Origin: Oscillospiraceae bacterium
GTDB lineage: Bacteria; Bacillota; Clostridia; Oscillospirales; Oscillospiraceae
DNA length: 64,000 nt
Assembly: GCA_017545165.1 (NCBI GenBank)
Contig: JAFWQQ010000017.1
Location: 1-64,000, forward strand
Direction of reading: 5' to 3'
Numbering within the stretch: position 1 is the first letter of the stretch; each line of letters begins with the position of its first letter. The notes under the pieces were generated by a model. That model had not been told where the DNA came from, did no database searches, and saw only the letters and a program-made list of their open reading frames with translations. This document shows, piece by piece, positions 41,383 through 51,102 of this stretch. Made by a program: the position numbers and the translations under genes.

Positions 41383-43091
41383 CATACCTCCGGTCCTGTT
41401 GAGACCCGCAGGATCACTTTGCTGTGAGAGGGCACCAGACTGTAGCCTTCAACGTCCTGTCCGATCACCGTCTCCGCAGGCAGATCGCTCCGCTCATACT
41501 CCGAATAGGCGTAACTGAGTTCGCTGTTTTCGATTTTTTCAATGGCAGCTCTCTCTGAAAGCCCCACCAGATTCGGCATGGAGATGTACTCGATCTCCGG
41601 CCCTGCGCTGACTGTCAGCGTAACGAACTGACCCTTTTCCAGCGGAGTACCCGCAGGAGGGGACATACCCATTACCAGATTGCGAGGGACCGTGTCAGAC
41701 AGCTCATCCACGATTTCGACATAGTAGCCGGAGACACGCAGGGTCGAGGTAGCCTGCCGATAATCCAGATTAAACACATCGGGGATTTGAACGACGCTTG
41801 TGCTGACATAAAGTTTCACAGGGGTCCCGCCCTTTTTCAGGCTGATCCGGTTTCCGTAACCGGGGTCCTGTCGTTCCACGGTGTATTCAGAGGGATTGAA
41901 TTCCTCGCTTCCGCTGGAGTTGAGATAGATGATCTCAAAAGAGAACACAGAATTCTGCGGATCCTTCAGGATCGTGTCCACAGACTGCCCCTGAAAATTC
42001 GGCATGATCATATGACTTGAGGAGCGATCCTCCAAGCCTTTATCGGGAAAATAGTCCTTGAAAAAGAACTGCAGAAGAAAGATGAACAGTCCCAGGACGA
42101 CGAGCAGAACGCCGAAGGTACCGGATAAGAAGCTCACTCTGGACGATCTGCGGCGACGGCGGCGAAAACTCTCTTTGGACATTTCGCTGACCGAACGCAC
42201 CGGGACCACCGGCGGAAGCTCCAGGGAACCGGCCTCCGCCTCATCCTCCTGTTGCGTCTGGGTCAGCGTGAAACGATCCAGATCCTTGATCAGTTCCTCC
42301 GCATTCTGATAGCGTTCAAAAATGTTGGCGTTCATCGCCTTGAGCGTGATATGCTCCAACTCCGGCGGAAGATCGGGGACCAGCCTGGAAGGCGGCACTG
42401 CGCTGGTATTCATGTGCTTCACTGCGATCTCCCCCACCGTGTCCCCGGTGTAGGGTTTACGCCCGGTGAGCATTTCATACATCACAACGCCCAGGGAATA
42501 GAGATCGCTGCGGCCGTCAGGGCTTTCGCCGCGGATCTGCTCCGGAGCGATATAGTGGATAGAACCCACTGCGGTGCCCCGCTCCTCGCGCATCTCGTTT
42601 TCCAGCGCGGCAATGCCGAAATCGCCGACCTTCAGGGTACCGTCCCGCAGAAGAAGCATATTCTGGGGCTTGATATCCCGATGCACGACCCCTCTTGCAT
42701 GCGCATGGGCAAGCGCTCTGGCGATCTGCTTGGCGAAATAGACCGCCTCTCGCCAGGGAATAGGGCCTTTGCGCTCCATATACTGCTTGAGCGTAATGCC
42801 GTCCACCAGTTCCATGACGATATATTCGATTTCCGTGCTGTGACTGACGTCGTAAACTGCGACGATATTGGGGCTGGACAGCATGGCAACAGCCTGGGAC
42901 TCCGCAAAAAAGCGCTGGCGGAACTCCGGCTGCTGCGCCATTTCCGGCCGCATGATCTTCACAGCCACATAGCGGTTCAAGCGCCGGTCCAGCGCCTTGT
43001 ATACGACCGCCATCCCTCCCTCGCCGATGATATCCGTCAGCTCGTAACGGCCTTCCAGCACGAGGGTATTCGGGTTTTGCTTGATTTCCAT
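41382..43091 (-). CDS. prkC: PASTA-domain Ser/Thr protein kinase PrkC/Stk1
   Basis: This 569-aa membrane kinase has an N-terminal Hanks-type kinase domain (residues about 20-280) with the P-loop IIGEGGMAVVYKA, catalytic HRDIKPQNM and DFGIA. A single membrane helix lies near residue 350, and about three extracellular PASTA repeats (about 385-565) sense cell wall muropeptides. ATG at 43091 has GAGGT upstream. It is next to the phosphatase that reverses it. In spore formers PrkC can trigger germination. Confidence 0.97.
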   Translation of the reverse strand: MEIKQNPNTLVLEGRYELTDIIGEGGMAVVYKALDRRLNRYVAVKIMRPEMAQQPEFRQRFFAESQAVAMLSSPNIVAVYDVSHSTEIEYIVMELVDGITLKQYMERKGPIPWREAVYFAKQIARALAHAHARGVVHRDIKPQNMLLLRDGTLKVGDFGIAALENEMREERGTAVGSIHYIAPEQIRGESPDGRSDLYSLGVVMYEMLTGRKPYTGDTVGEIAVKHMNTSAVPPSRLVPDLPPELEHITLKAMNANIFERYQNAEELIKDLDRFTLTQTQQEDEAEAGSLELPPVVPVRSVSEMSKESFRRRRRRSSRVSFLSGTFGVLLVVLGLFIFLLQFFFKDYFPDKGLEDRSSSHMIMPNFQGQSVDTILKDPQNSVFSFEIIYLNSSGSEEFNPSEYTVERQDPGYGNRISLKKGGTPVKLYVSTSVVQIPDVFNLDYRQATSTLRVSGYYVEIVDELSDTVPRNLVMGMSPPAGTPLEKGQFVTLTVSAGPEIEYISMPNLVGLSERAAIEKIENSELSYAYSEYERSDLPAETVIGQDVEGYSLVPSHSKVILRVSTGPEV

Positions 43092-43110
43092 ATGTTTTAC
43101 CTCACAGGGG

Positions 43111-43857
43111 TCATCTGGCGACAACGACGACCGTCACGTTGTCATGCGCACCGTTATCCAGCGCCATGTCCATCAGACGGCGGCAGAGCGCTTCCGGTTC
43201 CGGGTAAGCAATGGCCTGCTCCAGGATTTCATCATCCGTGAGCAGATTGCTCAGACCATCGGAGCAGAGCAGAAGCAGGTCTCCGGAAGATAAGCGGAAG
43301 CTGAAATAATCAGAATCCATCTTCGGCTCTGTACCCAGTGCTCTCGTGATCACGTTGCGCTGAGGGTGTTCCCTGGCCTGCTCCCTGGTGATGGCGCCGA
43401 AACGGACCAGCTCCTCGACCAGGGAGTGATCTCTAGTGATCTGGCGGATTTTGTTCTTTCCGGGCTGCAGCAGATAAGCGCGGCTGTCGCCGACGTTAAT
43501 AATATACCCACTTCCGTTGCGTTTGATCACTCCACCGACCAGGGTAGTGCCCATGCCGGAATAGTCTTCGCTGCTGTTGGCACATGTAAAAACAGCCTCA
43601 TTGGTCTCGCTGCAGGCAGACTGCAGGATCTGGCGATAATCCGTTGCGATCGTCCTGCTGGAAACAAGCTTTTCAAACACGCTGCCTGCAAAGGTCTTGA
43701 TACAGAGCGCGCTGGCCACGCCTCCGGCGCGGGCTCCGCCCATCCCGTCACACAGGACGGCGATCAGGCAATCCTTCTCCGGACAAAGCTCCAGCAGAAA
43801 ACTGTCCTGGTTTTCCGCTCTGACTTTTCCCTTGTCTGTAAGACCAAAACTTTTCAT
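43111..43857 (-). CDS. prpC: PP2C-type protein phosphatase PrpC/Stp
   Basis: This 248-aa phosphatase reverses PrkC. Metal-binding and PP2C motifs are RAENQDSFLL, VLCDGMGGARAGGVAS, NVGDSRAYLL, TRDHSLVEEL and LLLCSDGLSNLLTDDEI, all complete. The start at 43857, the second ATG, is preferred for spacing to GAGG. It lies 19 bp before prkC in the same operon. Confidence 0.97.
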   Translation of the reverse strand: MKSFGLTDKGKVRAENQDSFLLELCPEKDCLIAVLCDGMGGARAGGVASALCIKTFAGSVFEKLVSSRTIATDYRQILQSACSETNEAVFTCANSSEDYSGMGTTLVGGVIKRNGSGYIINVGDSRAYLLQPGKNKIRQITRDHSLVEELVRFGAITREQAREHPQRNVITRALGTEPKMDSDYFSFRLSSGDLLLLCSDGLSNLLTDDEILEQAIAYPEPEALCRRLMDMALDNGAHDNVTVVVVAR

Positions 43858-43864
43858 CATAGCC

Positions 43865-44923
43865 TCACTCTGCCGTTTCCGGTTCTGTACTCCGCTGTTG
43901 CTTCTGTATCTTTCTGCGCAGCTGGCCGCAGGAAGCATCCACATCGCTTCCCAGTCTTCTGCGCACCGTAACATTTACCCCCTGGTCCTCCAGGATCTTG
44001 ATAAAAGCCTTCATATGCCCGGATGTAGACGGGCGGAACTGCCGCTCCTCCACATGATTCAGGGGGATCAGATTCACATGGGCGGCCAGGCTCTTTGCCT
44101 CCTTGGCCAGGAGCCTGGCATGATGCTCGGTGTCGTTGATCCCGTCGATCATGGCGTATTCAAAGGAGATCCTTCGGCCGGTCTTCTCATAATAGCGGCG
44201 GCAGGCGTCCATGAGCTTTTCCACTCCCCTGCCCCGATTGGCCGGCATGAGCTTGGAGCGGGTCTCATCGTCAGGCGCGTGGAGAGATACCGACAGCGTC
44301 AACTGCAGATCCCTGTCCGCCAGATCATCAAAGCGCTCGATCAGGCCGCAGGTGGACAGCGAAATGTGGCGCATTCCGATGTTCATGCCCTCCGGATGAT
44401 TCACAAGCTCCAGAAAGCGCATCACATTATCGAAATTGTCCAGCGGCTCGCCGATGCCCATGAGCACGATATTGGAGATCGAAAGGCCGGAATCCATCTG
44501 AGAAAACAATACTTCATCCAGGATCTCCGAGGGCTCCAGGCAGCGAACCAGGCCGCCGATGGTGGAGGCGCAGAAAGCGCAGCCTTGCCTGCAGCCTACC
44601 TGGGAGGAGACGCAGACGGTATTGCCGTGCTTGTATTGCATGACCACTGTCTCCACAGCATTGCCGTCAGCCAACTCCCAAAGGTACTTGATGGTTCCGT
44701 CAAGCTGAGAAACCTGTTTCCGCAGCACCTTTGGCTGATAAAGGACGTAATTTTCCTTCAGCTTTTCCCGCAGTGCTTTGGGCAGATTGCTCATCAATTC
44801 AAAATCCCGAATGCCCCGATGAAGCCAGGAAAAGATTTGCTTGGCGCGGAACCTCGGCTCATGCAGCGCCTGCAGTTCCTCTTCCAGTTCATTTGGCAAT
44901 AGAGAGAGAATGTCCTTTTTCAT
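43865..44923 (-). CDS. rlmN: Dual-specificity RNA methyltransferase RlmN
   Basis: This 352-aa radical SAM enzyme adds the C2 methyl to A2503 of 23S rRNA and A37 of tRNAs. The iron-sulfur cysteines are in GCRQGCAFCAST (about residue 112). The second catalytic Cys lies in the late STCGLIERF region, and the methyl-carrier Cys toward the C-terminus. It overlaps the rsmB stop by 4 nt. Conserved gene order supports the call. Confidence 0.97.
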   Translation of the reverse strand: MKKDILSLLPNELEEELQALHEPRFRAKQIFSWLHRGIRDFELMSNLPKALREKLKENYVLYQPKVLRKQVSQLDGTIKYLWELADGNAVETVVMQYKHGNTVCVSSQVGCRQGCAFCASTIGGLVRCLEPSEILDEVLFSQMDSGLSISNIVLMGIGEPLDNFDNVMRFLELVNHPEGMNIGMRHISLSTCGLIERFDDLADRDLQLTLSVSLHAPDDETRSKLMPANRGRGVEKLMDACRRYYEKTGRRISFEYAMIDGINDTEHHARLLAKEAKSLAAHVNLIPLNHVEERQFRPSTSGHMKAFIKILEDQGVNVTVRRRLGSDVDASCGQLRRKIQKQQRSTEPETAE

Positions 44924-46239
44924 TCCGCTTTCCTTCTCAGCTTTGCGGCAAAAAAGCCGTCCGTCCCGTCAGTCTGGGGCCAGAATTCATAGCAGCCGCC
45001 GGTCGAACAAACAGCGCCGCAAGAGAAATCCTCCGCCTGAAATTCAGGATGCCTGGCGAGAAACTCCTCGATCTGATCCCGATTCTCCTCCCGGAGAACG
45101 GTGCAGGTGGAATAGAGCAGCAAGCCGCCTGGCTTCACATAGCGGGATACATTCTCCAGAACAGCCGCCTGGATCTTGGGAAGCTCAGTCAGTTCCGAGG
45201 CCTGCTTTTGCCGGATCTCCGGACGCTTGCGGATGACTCCGAGACCCGAGCAGGGAACGTCTGCCAAAACCAGGTCAAAGGCCTTCTCCCACTCCGCTCG
45301 ATACTGCCGGGCGTCAGCTGGGATGGTCTCGATGCACGCCGACAGGCCGAGACGTTCAGCGCCGTTTCGGACCAGACGCAGCTTTTTTTCAAGGAGATCA
45401 CAGCTGATCAGGCGACAGTCGGCTTTTGCGTCGAGAGCAGCTGCAAAGCTCTTGCCTCCCGGGGCTGCGCAGACGTCCAGGATCCTCATTCCCGATCGGG
45501 CGCCGGCGATTTGAACCGCCGTCCGGGCAGCTCGATCCTGCACATAAAACAGGCCTTCTTCAAAGCCTGGGAGATCCGTCACCTTCCCGCCCTCCAGCTC
45601 GAAGCAGCCTGGCAGCTCCGGAAAGCTTTTAACCTTCAAACCGTTCCGCTCCAAAGCACGCAGATAGTCCCCTTCGCTGACGCGCAGACGGTTCACCTGA
45701 ATGCAGAGCGGCGCAGCTTCATTGTTCTCCCGAAAGAAGGCCTCGGTGAAATGATAGCCCTTTTCCGCAATGAGTCTCTCCGCAAGCCACAGCGGATGGC
45801 TCCATCGGGTGGCCAGGTAGGCGGCGGTCCCCTTTCCCGCTACGTCTGGCGGATCGTCCTTGATCTCAGCGATCCGTCTGAGGACCGCGTTCACGAGAGA
45901 CGCAGCCCGAGCGAACTGCCCATCCCGGCAGAGCTCCACCGTCTCGCTGACGGCGGCATGGACCGGGACCTTATCCAGAAACAGCAGCTGATACGCGCCG
46001 AGGCGAAGGATCAGCCGGACTCCGGGCTCCAGCCTTCCCCTGGAAAAGCGATCGATATAGTGATCCAAAAATGCGCCGTTCTGCAGGACGCCAAGACAGA
46101 GCCTGGAAGCCAGAGCTGCATCCCGGTCAGAAAGCTCGTTTTCCCGGATCGCAGCGTCAAGGGCGGCTGCCGACCAGGCCTTATCCTTCTCACAACGTTC
46201 CAGAGCCGCAAAGGCGGCGCTTCTCGCGTTCTTTTTCAT
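44920..46239 (-). CDS. rsmB: 16S rRNA (cytosine967-C5)-methyltransferase RsmB
   Basis: This 439-aa protein has an N-terminal NusB-like RNA-binding domain (about residues 1-140) and a C-terminal SAM domain with LDVCAAPGGKSFA (motif I), ADVPCSGLG with the PC catalytic Cys (motif IV), and the upstream TCT motif in YSTCTVLR. The start is 2 bp after the fmt stop. The order fmt-rsmB-rlmN is typical. Confidence 0.97.
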   Translation of the reverse strand: MKKNARSAAFAALERCEKDKAWSAAALDAAIRENELSDRDAALASRLCLGVLQNGAFLDHYIDRFSRGRLEPGVRLILRLGAYQLLFLDKVPVHAAVSETVELCRDGQFARAASLVNAVLRRIAEIKDDPPDVAGKGTAAYLATRWSHPLWLAERLIAEKGYHFTEAFFRENNEAAPLCIQVNRLRVSEGDYLRALERNGLKVKSFPELPGCFELEGGKVTDLPGFEEGLFYVQDRAARTAVQIAGARSGMRILDVCAAPGGKSFAAALDAKADCRLISCDLLEKKLRLVRNGAERLGLSACIETIPADARQYRAEWEKAFDLVLADVPCSGLGVIRKRPEIRQKQASELTELPKIQAAVLENVSRYVKPGGLLLYSTCTVLREENRDQIEEFLARHPEFQAEDFSCGAVCSTGGCYEFWPQTDGTDGFFAAKLRRKAE

Positions 46240-46241
46240 CT

Positions 46242-47159
46242 TCAGGCGTTCAGCGGATGCCCCCGCAGGAAGTCCGCCGCTTTCATACGTTTTTTGCCCG
46301 GGGCCTGTAATTCTGTGATGCGCAGGGTCTCGCCGCCGCCGCAGGCGATTTCGATCCCCTCGGGTCCTGTGGAAACCAGGCTGCCGGGAGTTTTCCCGGT
46401 TTTTGTATCCGTATACGCCGCAGAGAACACCTTATATACCGTCCCCTGCAGCTCCATGGTGGCCACAGGCCAGGGCTGCAGCCCACAGATCTGTTTGACG
46501 ATTTGACGAGGCGTCTGTTCCCAGTTAATGGGGCAAAGAGATTTGTCAAGCATTTTAACATAGCTGGCCTGACTGGGATCCTGGGGGATTCTTGGCGCCG
46601 CACCGACTTCCAGATCCCGCAGGGTCTTCACCAGCAGCTCTGCCCCCATCTCCTTCAGCCTGTCAAAAAGCTCCCCGGAGGTTTCAAACTCTCCGATCTC
46701 GGTTTCCGCGGTATAGATGACGTCCCCGGCGTCCATATCATGCGCCAGGTACATGGTGCTGACGCCGGTGATCTTGTCCCCGTTCAGCACCGCCCATTGA
46801 ATGGGCGCAGCACCACGATATCGAGGCAAGAGAGAGCCGTGAACATTGATAGCCCCATAAGGCGGCAGAGCCAGGATATCATCCGGTAAAATCCGGCCGT
46901 AGGCAACGACCACCAGAATATCCGGTCTCAGCTCTCGCAGGATAGAAAGCGCAGACCCGTCCCGCATTTTTTCAGGCTGAAAGACCGGAAGACCCGCCTG
47001 GAGAGCCAACTCCTTCACAGGAGAAAGCGCAAGCCCCATGCCCCTGCCCTTGGGCTTGTCCGGCTGGGTAAACACGCCGACGACATCGAAGCCCTCTTCC
47101 AGCAGCCTCTGCAGAGAGGCTGAGGCGAAATCCGGCGTGCCCATAAAGACGATCCGCAT
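46242..47159 (-). CDS. fmt: Methionyl-tRNA formyltransferase
   Basis: This 305-aa enzyme formylates initiator Met-tRNA. It begins MRIVFMGTPDFAS, then has NVHGSLLPRYRGAAPIQWA, which carries the Asn and His of the active site, and the folate-site region; the OB-like C-terminal domain follows after about residue 205. The start at 47159 is 1 bp after the def stop codon on the minus strand. It is paired with def, which removes the same formyl group. Confidence 0.97.
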   Translation of the reverse strand: MRIVFMGTPDFASASLQRLLEEGFDVVGVFTQPDKPKGRGMGLALSPVKELALQAGLPVFQPEKMRDGSALSILRELRPDILVVVAYGRILPDDILALPPYGAINVHGSLLPRYRGAAPIQWAVLNGDKITGVSTMYLAHDMDAGDVIYTAETEIGEFETSGELFDRLKEMGAELLVKTLRDLEVGAAPRIPQDPSQASYVKMLDKSLCPINWEQTPRQIVKQICGLQPWPVATMELQGTVYKVFSAAYTDTKTGKTPGSLVSTGPEGIEIACGGGETLRITELQAPGKKRMKAADFLRGHPLNA

Positions 47160-47160
47160 T

Positions 47161-47673
47161 TTACTCCTCTTCTCCCTCGTCGTCAGAGCCCTGAAGCTCC
47201 TCCTCCGTGAGCATCCGCTCGCACTTGGAGGTAAAGACGATACCATCCAGGTGGTCGATCTCATGGCAGAAGCAGCGAGCGGTGAGGCCGGTGCCCTCCG
47301 CTTCGAACCAGTTGCCGAAGCGGTCCTGGGCACGGACCTTCACGTTCATAGGCCGCTTTACCATCCCATATTCTCCGGGAACGCTCAGGCAGCCCTCCGG
47401 GCCGTTCTGCTCGCCGGAGCTCTCTATGATTTCGGGGTTGATGAGCTCCAAAAGCTTTTCCGGCTCGCCCTCAGGCACATTGGTCTCGATGACCAGGACA
47501 GCACGCCGCAAAACGCCGACCTGAGGCGCTGCAAGTCCCACACCGTTGGCCTGCTCCAGGGTTTCGGCCATATCATCAAGCAATTGATGCAAACGGGAAT
47601 TGAAATCCTTCACCGGGCGGCAAACCTTGTATAAGCCCGGCTGCTCTTTTGTAAGGATATTGCGAAGTGCCAT
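47161..47673 (-). CDS. def: Peptide deformylase
   Basis: This 170-aa metalloenzyme removes formyl from new proteins. The three motifs are complete: GVGLAAPQVGV, EGCLSVPGEYG (metal Cys) and CHEIDHLDGIVF (HExxH). The start at 47673 fits the family N-terminus MALRNILT. It lies between priA and fmt as in Bacillus. The acidic C-terminal tail (after about residue 155) is a normal variant. Confidence 0.97.
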   Translation of the reverse strand: MALRNILTKEQPGLYKVCRPVKDFNSRLHQLLDDMAETLEQANGVGLAAPQVGVLRRAVLVIETNVPEGEPEKLLELINPEIIESSGEQNGPEGCLSVPGEYGMVKRPMNVKVRAQDRFGNWFEAEGTGLTARCFCHEIDHLDGIVFTSKCERMLTEEELQGSDDEGEEE

Positions 47674-47708
47674 TTTTCTCTCCGTTCTGCCGATTCGGCA
47701 AGTTCTCT

Positions 47709-49958
47709 TCAAGAATTGACCGGGTCGTTTTCCGCGAAAACAGAAACGCCCCGAAAACGCTTATCCGTGCTGCATTCGATCACGACCTGGGCGAGATAGG
47801 CCCGCACGGCCGTTCCCGCATGACAGCTGATATGTACGCGATAACGGTATCGATTGTTGACTTTTACCACGTTCATGGGCGTGGGGCCGAGAAACTGCGC
47901 CTGCCGCAAGCCAATAAGCTGTTCCAGTCGATCCCGGGCAAAGCGCCCGGCCTGGACCACCAGCTCCTCCTCCGTTCCGGAGAAGGTCATGGCCAGCAGA
48001 TCCGTAAAGGGCGGCGTGTTCTGCAGCCGTCTCAGGGAGAGCTCGGACTGATAGAAGGCCTCGTAGTCCTGCATGGCCGCCTGCCGGATCGTCTCATTCT
48101 CGGGAGTAAAGGTCTGGATCACGGCCCGGCCCTCCTTGCTCCCACGACCGCTGCGTCCGATCACCTGTGTGATCAGGGAGAAGGTCCTCTCACCTGCCCG
48201 ATAATCGCCAGCATATAGGCTCTGGTCCGCAGAAAGGACACCGACCAAAGTGACATTTTCAAAATTCAAGCCCTTGGTGACCATCTGGGTGCCCACAAGG
48301 AAAGGGATATTGTCCTTGCGGAAACGATCGAATAATTCCTCGTGAGAGCCTACAGGAGCCACAGAATCGGTATCCATCCGCAGGATCTCCCGATCCGGAA
48401 AAAGGCCCTGCAGCTCTTCCACCACCAGCTGTGTGCCGGCGCCGACGTATTTGAGCCGTCCGCCGCAGGAAGGGCAGCTCTCGTCCACCCGACGGGAGAA
48501 ACCGCAGTAATGGCACAGGAGCCGCCGGTTGACGCTGTGATAGGTCAGGGACACACTGCAGCGAGGGCACTTGTAGGTATACCCGCAGTCGCCGCAGCTG
48601 ATGAGCTTATTGGCGCCCCGGCGATTCAGAAACAGGATGCTCTGCTCGCCGGCGTCAAGATTCTTCTGCAGCTCTTCAGCCAGGATCGAGCTGATACAGC
48701 CGCCGTTTCCCTGGCGAAGCTCGCGCTTCATATCCACGATACGGACCTGGGGCAGCGCCTGCTCGTTAAAGCGTTTATTCAGGCGGAAATAGGCATAGCG
48801 TCCCATCTGGGCCTGATACCGGCTCACAAGCTCCGGTGTGGCGGAGCCAAGCAGAAGCAGGCATCCGGATTTGCTGCAGCGATATTTGGCGATATCCCGG
48901 GCATGGTAACGGGGGGCGTTCTCGGAGCGGTAAGTCTCCTCCTGCTCCTCGTCGATGATCAGGATCCCCAGATTTTCAGCAGGTGCAAAAACCGCACTTC
49001 TGGTGCCGATCACAAGATGGGCCCGCCCGGTCTTGATGCGCTTCCACTCGTCGTAGCGCTCACCAACAGACAGAGAGCTGTGCAGCACCGCGACCTCGTC
49101 CCCGAAATGGCTGGAGAAGGTCTTCAGCATCTGAGGCGTAAGGGCGATTTCCGGAACAAGCAGGATCGCGCTCTTTCCCCGATCAAGCTGCTGACGGATC
49201 AGATGGATGTAAACGCTGGTCTTGCCGCTGCCGGTCACGCCCTGCAGCAGAGCACAGCCGGCCTTCCCGCTGAGAGCGAGTTGGGAGATTCCTTGAAACG
49301 TGCTCTCCTGCTCGTCGTTCAGGACCGGCAAAGGACTCAGCTCATCCGGCGGCAGCTCCGGCCTGCGGAACACTTCCCGCTGATAGAGCGATACCAACTC
49401 CTTGGAGCAGAGAGCCTTCAACGATTGTCGGGAAGCGCCGCAGTGAAGCAGAAGCTCCTTCGAGGGCAGGGCCTCGAAGCTGCAGAGCATGTCCAGAAGA
49501 CTGGCCTGCAGCGGCGAGCGGCGGCGGATCCGGTCAGCTGCGTCGGCCGCATCCTCAACCGGAATGGCAAGACGCGCCATCTCCACCGTTTTGTCATTGA
49601 CGCGGCGAGAGCCGTCGGCATGAAACCAGAGTCCTGCCGGCAGGATAGCCTTTACCGCCTCGTAAACCGTGCAGAAAAAGCGTTCCCGCATGAACAGCGC
49701 CAGATGAAGCTGCTCCTCTGTCATGACGGGTTTCTCATCAAGAAGAGATAAAACAGGCTTCAGGTTGGCAAGCTTACTCCCGTCGGAAACGGCGAGTACG
49801 ATCCCTTCCGTCTGACGGTTGGCCCTGGAAAAGGGCACCAGTACACGCATGCCCGGCTGAATTGCGCCGCAAAACTCCTCCGGTACCAGATAATCGTAGG
49901 GACGGTCGATCCAGAAGGTTGCCGCTGACACCGCAATTTTCGCTATGAGAACCGGCAA
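47709..49958 (-). CDS. priA: Primosomal helicase PriA
   Basis: This 749-aa replication-restart helicase has the N-terminal 3'-DNA-binding domain (about residues 1-105), Walker A GVTGSGKTSVYIH, and the DEAH-like box IIDEEQEETYRS. The zinc-binding insertion has four Cys pairs (CGDCGYTYKCPRC, CHYCG and CPSCGG), and helicase motifs V/VI are near LVGTQMVTKG and QVIGRSGR. Translation starts at TTG (49958) with a GGGCGGTGA-type site. It is in the conserved gmk-rpoZ-priA-def series; coaBC, usual here in Bacillus, is absent. Confidence 0.97.
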   Translation of the reverse strand: MPVLIAKIAVSAATFWIDRPYDYLVPEEFCGAIQPGMRVLVPFSRANRQTEGIVLAVSDGSKLANLKPVLSLLDEKPVMTEEQLHLALFMRERFFCTVYEAVKAILPAGLWFHADGSRRVNDKTVEMARLAIPVEDAADAADRIRRRSPLQASLLDMLCSFEALPSKELLLHCGASRQSLKALCSKELVSLYQREVFRRPELPPDELSPLPVLNDEQESTFQGISQLALSGKAGCALLQGVTGSGKTSVYIHLIRQQLDRGKSAILLVPEIALTPQMLKTFSSHFGDEVAVLHSSLSVGERYDEWKRIKTGRAHLVIGTRSAVFAPAENLGILIIDEEQEETYRSENAPRYHARDIAKYRCSKSGCLLLLGSATPELVSRYQAQMGRYAYFRLNKRFNEQALPQVRIVDMKRELRQGNGGCISSILAEELQKNLDAGEQSILFLNRRGANKLISCGDCGYTYKCPRCSVSLTYHSVNRRLLCHYCGFSRRVDESCPSCGGRLKYVGAGTQLVVEELQGLFPDREILRMDTDSVAPVGSHEELFDRFRKDNIPFLVGTQMVTKGLNFENVTLVGVLSADQSLYAGDYRAGERTFSLITQVIGRSGRGSKEGRAVIQTFTPENETIRQAAMQDYEAFYQSELSLRRLQNTPPFTDLLAMTFSGTEEELVVQAGRFARDRLEQLIGLRQAQFLGPTPMNVVKVNNRYRYRVHISCHAGTAVRAYLAQVVIECSTDKRFRGVSVFAENDPVNS

Positions 49959-49995
49959 ATCGGATCACCGCCCTTTCGATCTGGCTGTATAGGCC

Positions 49996-50193
49996 TCAGG
50001 CCTTCTTCGCGATGGAGAGCTTTCCTGTATAGACCTCGTCGATGGCAGAAGAAACAGGTTTTCTCTCCAGGGAGATCTGTTCCTCCTCCGCCTCCGCAGA
50101 AATCGCGCGGGCTCTCCTGGCCACCAGATTGACCAACTGGTAGCGGCTGCCGATCTTGTCCACCAATTCGGCTACGGGGGGATAAAGCATCAT
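49996..50193 (-). CDS. rpoZ: RNA polymerase omega subunit
   Basis: This 65-aa subunit stabilises beta-prime. The conserved core is YQLVNLVARRARAISAEAEE, preceded by a variable N-terminus. Two adjacent ATGs (50193, 50190) lie 8-11 nt after GAGGT; the first is used. It follows gmk by 41 bp. Confidence 0.95.
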   Translation of the reverse strand: MMLYPPVAELVDKIGSRYQLVNLVARRARAISAEAEEEQISLERKPVSSAIDEVYTGKLSIAKKA

Positions 50194-50234
50194 GATCAAT
50201 TACCTCTATTCTGCCGCAGAGCGGCTAGTTTATT

Positions 50235-50834
50235 TCAAAAAGTTTCCAGCAGGTGCTTTCGATGGGCGAACCTGCAGTGCTCAGCCTTCAGGATGGCGGC
50301 AAAATCCGCCGCAGCATCGTCGATCTTGTCATTGACGATGATATAGTCGTAGATTGAAGCCTCTTTCAACTCTTCTTTTGCGCGGAGGAGCCTGGCCTCA
50401 ATCACATCGCCGCTGTCCGTGCCGCGGCTTTCCAGGCGGCGCCGCAGCTCCTCCATAGAGGGTGGGAGAATGAATATCAGCACAGCCTCCGGCATCTTTT
50501 CCTTCACCTGCCGGGCGCCCTGGACCTCAATGTCCAGGATCACGTTGTAGCCGTCGTCCATCTGTTTTTCGACGAAAGCCCTGGGCGTACCGTAGGAGTG
50601 GGCCACATAGCTGGCGTGCTCCAGTAGCTCCCCTCTCTCAACCATCTGCTGAAAGTGCTCCTGATCGATAAAGAAATAGTCTTTCCCGTCCACTTCGCCC
50701 GGACGAGGGGATCTGGTAGTGACCGAGGTTGAGAAGCACATATCGGTCCTGCCTTGGATGGCTCTGTTCACCACAGTGCTTTTGCCTGCTCCGGACGGAC
50801 CGGAGATGACGATGAGCTTGCCTTTTTCAGCCAT
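50235..50834 (-). CDS. gmk: Guanylate kinase
   Basis: This 199-aa enzyme converts GMP to GDP. P-loop [12 protein letters not shown], the GMP-binding [15 protein letters not shown], and [11 protein letters not shown] are complete. The ATG at 50834 lies within the last codons of remA (8-nt overlap), the usual arrangement. A GTG 12 nt upstream is an alternative. Confidence 0.97.
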   Translation of the reverse strand: MAEKGKLIVISGPSGAGKSTVVNRAIQGRTDMCFSTSVTTRSPRPGEVDGKDYFFIDQEHFQQMVERGELLEHASYVAHSYGTPRAFVEKQMDDGYNVILDIEVQGARQVKEKMPEAVLIFILPPSMEELRRRLESRGTDSGDVIEARLLRAKEELKEASIYDYIIVNDKIDDAAADFAAILKAEHCRFAHRKHLLETF

Positions 50835-51093
50835 TGTTCGTTTCACCCTCCTCTTGTGCGGGTCCTTCGATGCGTGCGGCCAGGTTTTCAGGCGTCAGCG
50901 CAGAAAGGATCACATTTCCGCTGTCCATGATCAAGACTGAGCGGGTAGAGCGTCCGAAAGAGGCATCGATGAGATCGCCCCGTTCCCGGACCTCCTGGAT
51001 CATCCGTTTGATCGGCGCGGATTCGGGACTCACGATGGAGATGATCCTTTCCGCGGCGACAAGATTTCCAAAACCGATTCCAATAAGCTTCAC
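50827..51093 (-). CDS. remA: Extracellular matrix regulator RemA (DUF370)
   Basis: This 88-aa DNA-binding protein is of the RemA family, which forms ring-like oligomers and activates biofilm genes in Bacillus. It begins [17 protein letters not shown], with an R-rich [13 protein letters not shown] segment. It starts at GTG with GGAG 6 nt upstream. The yicC-remA-gmk-rpoZ order is conserved across Firmicutes. A short acidic tail extends past the family core. Confidence 0.95.
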   Translation of the reverse strand: MKLIGIGFGNLVAAERIISIVSPESAPIKRMIQEVRERGDLIDASFGRSTRSVLIMDSGNVILSALTPENLAARIEGPAQEEGETNNG

Positions 51094-51102
51094 AGTCGGC
51101 TC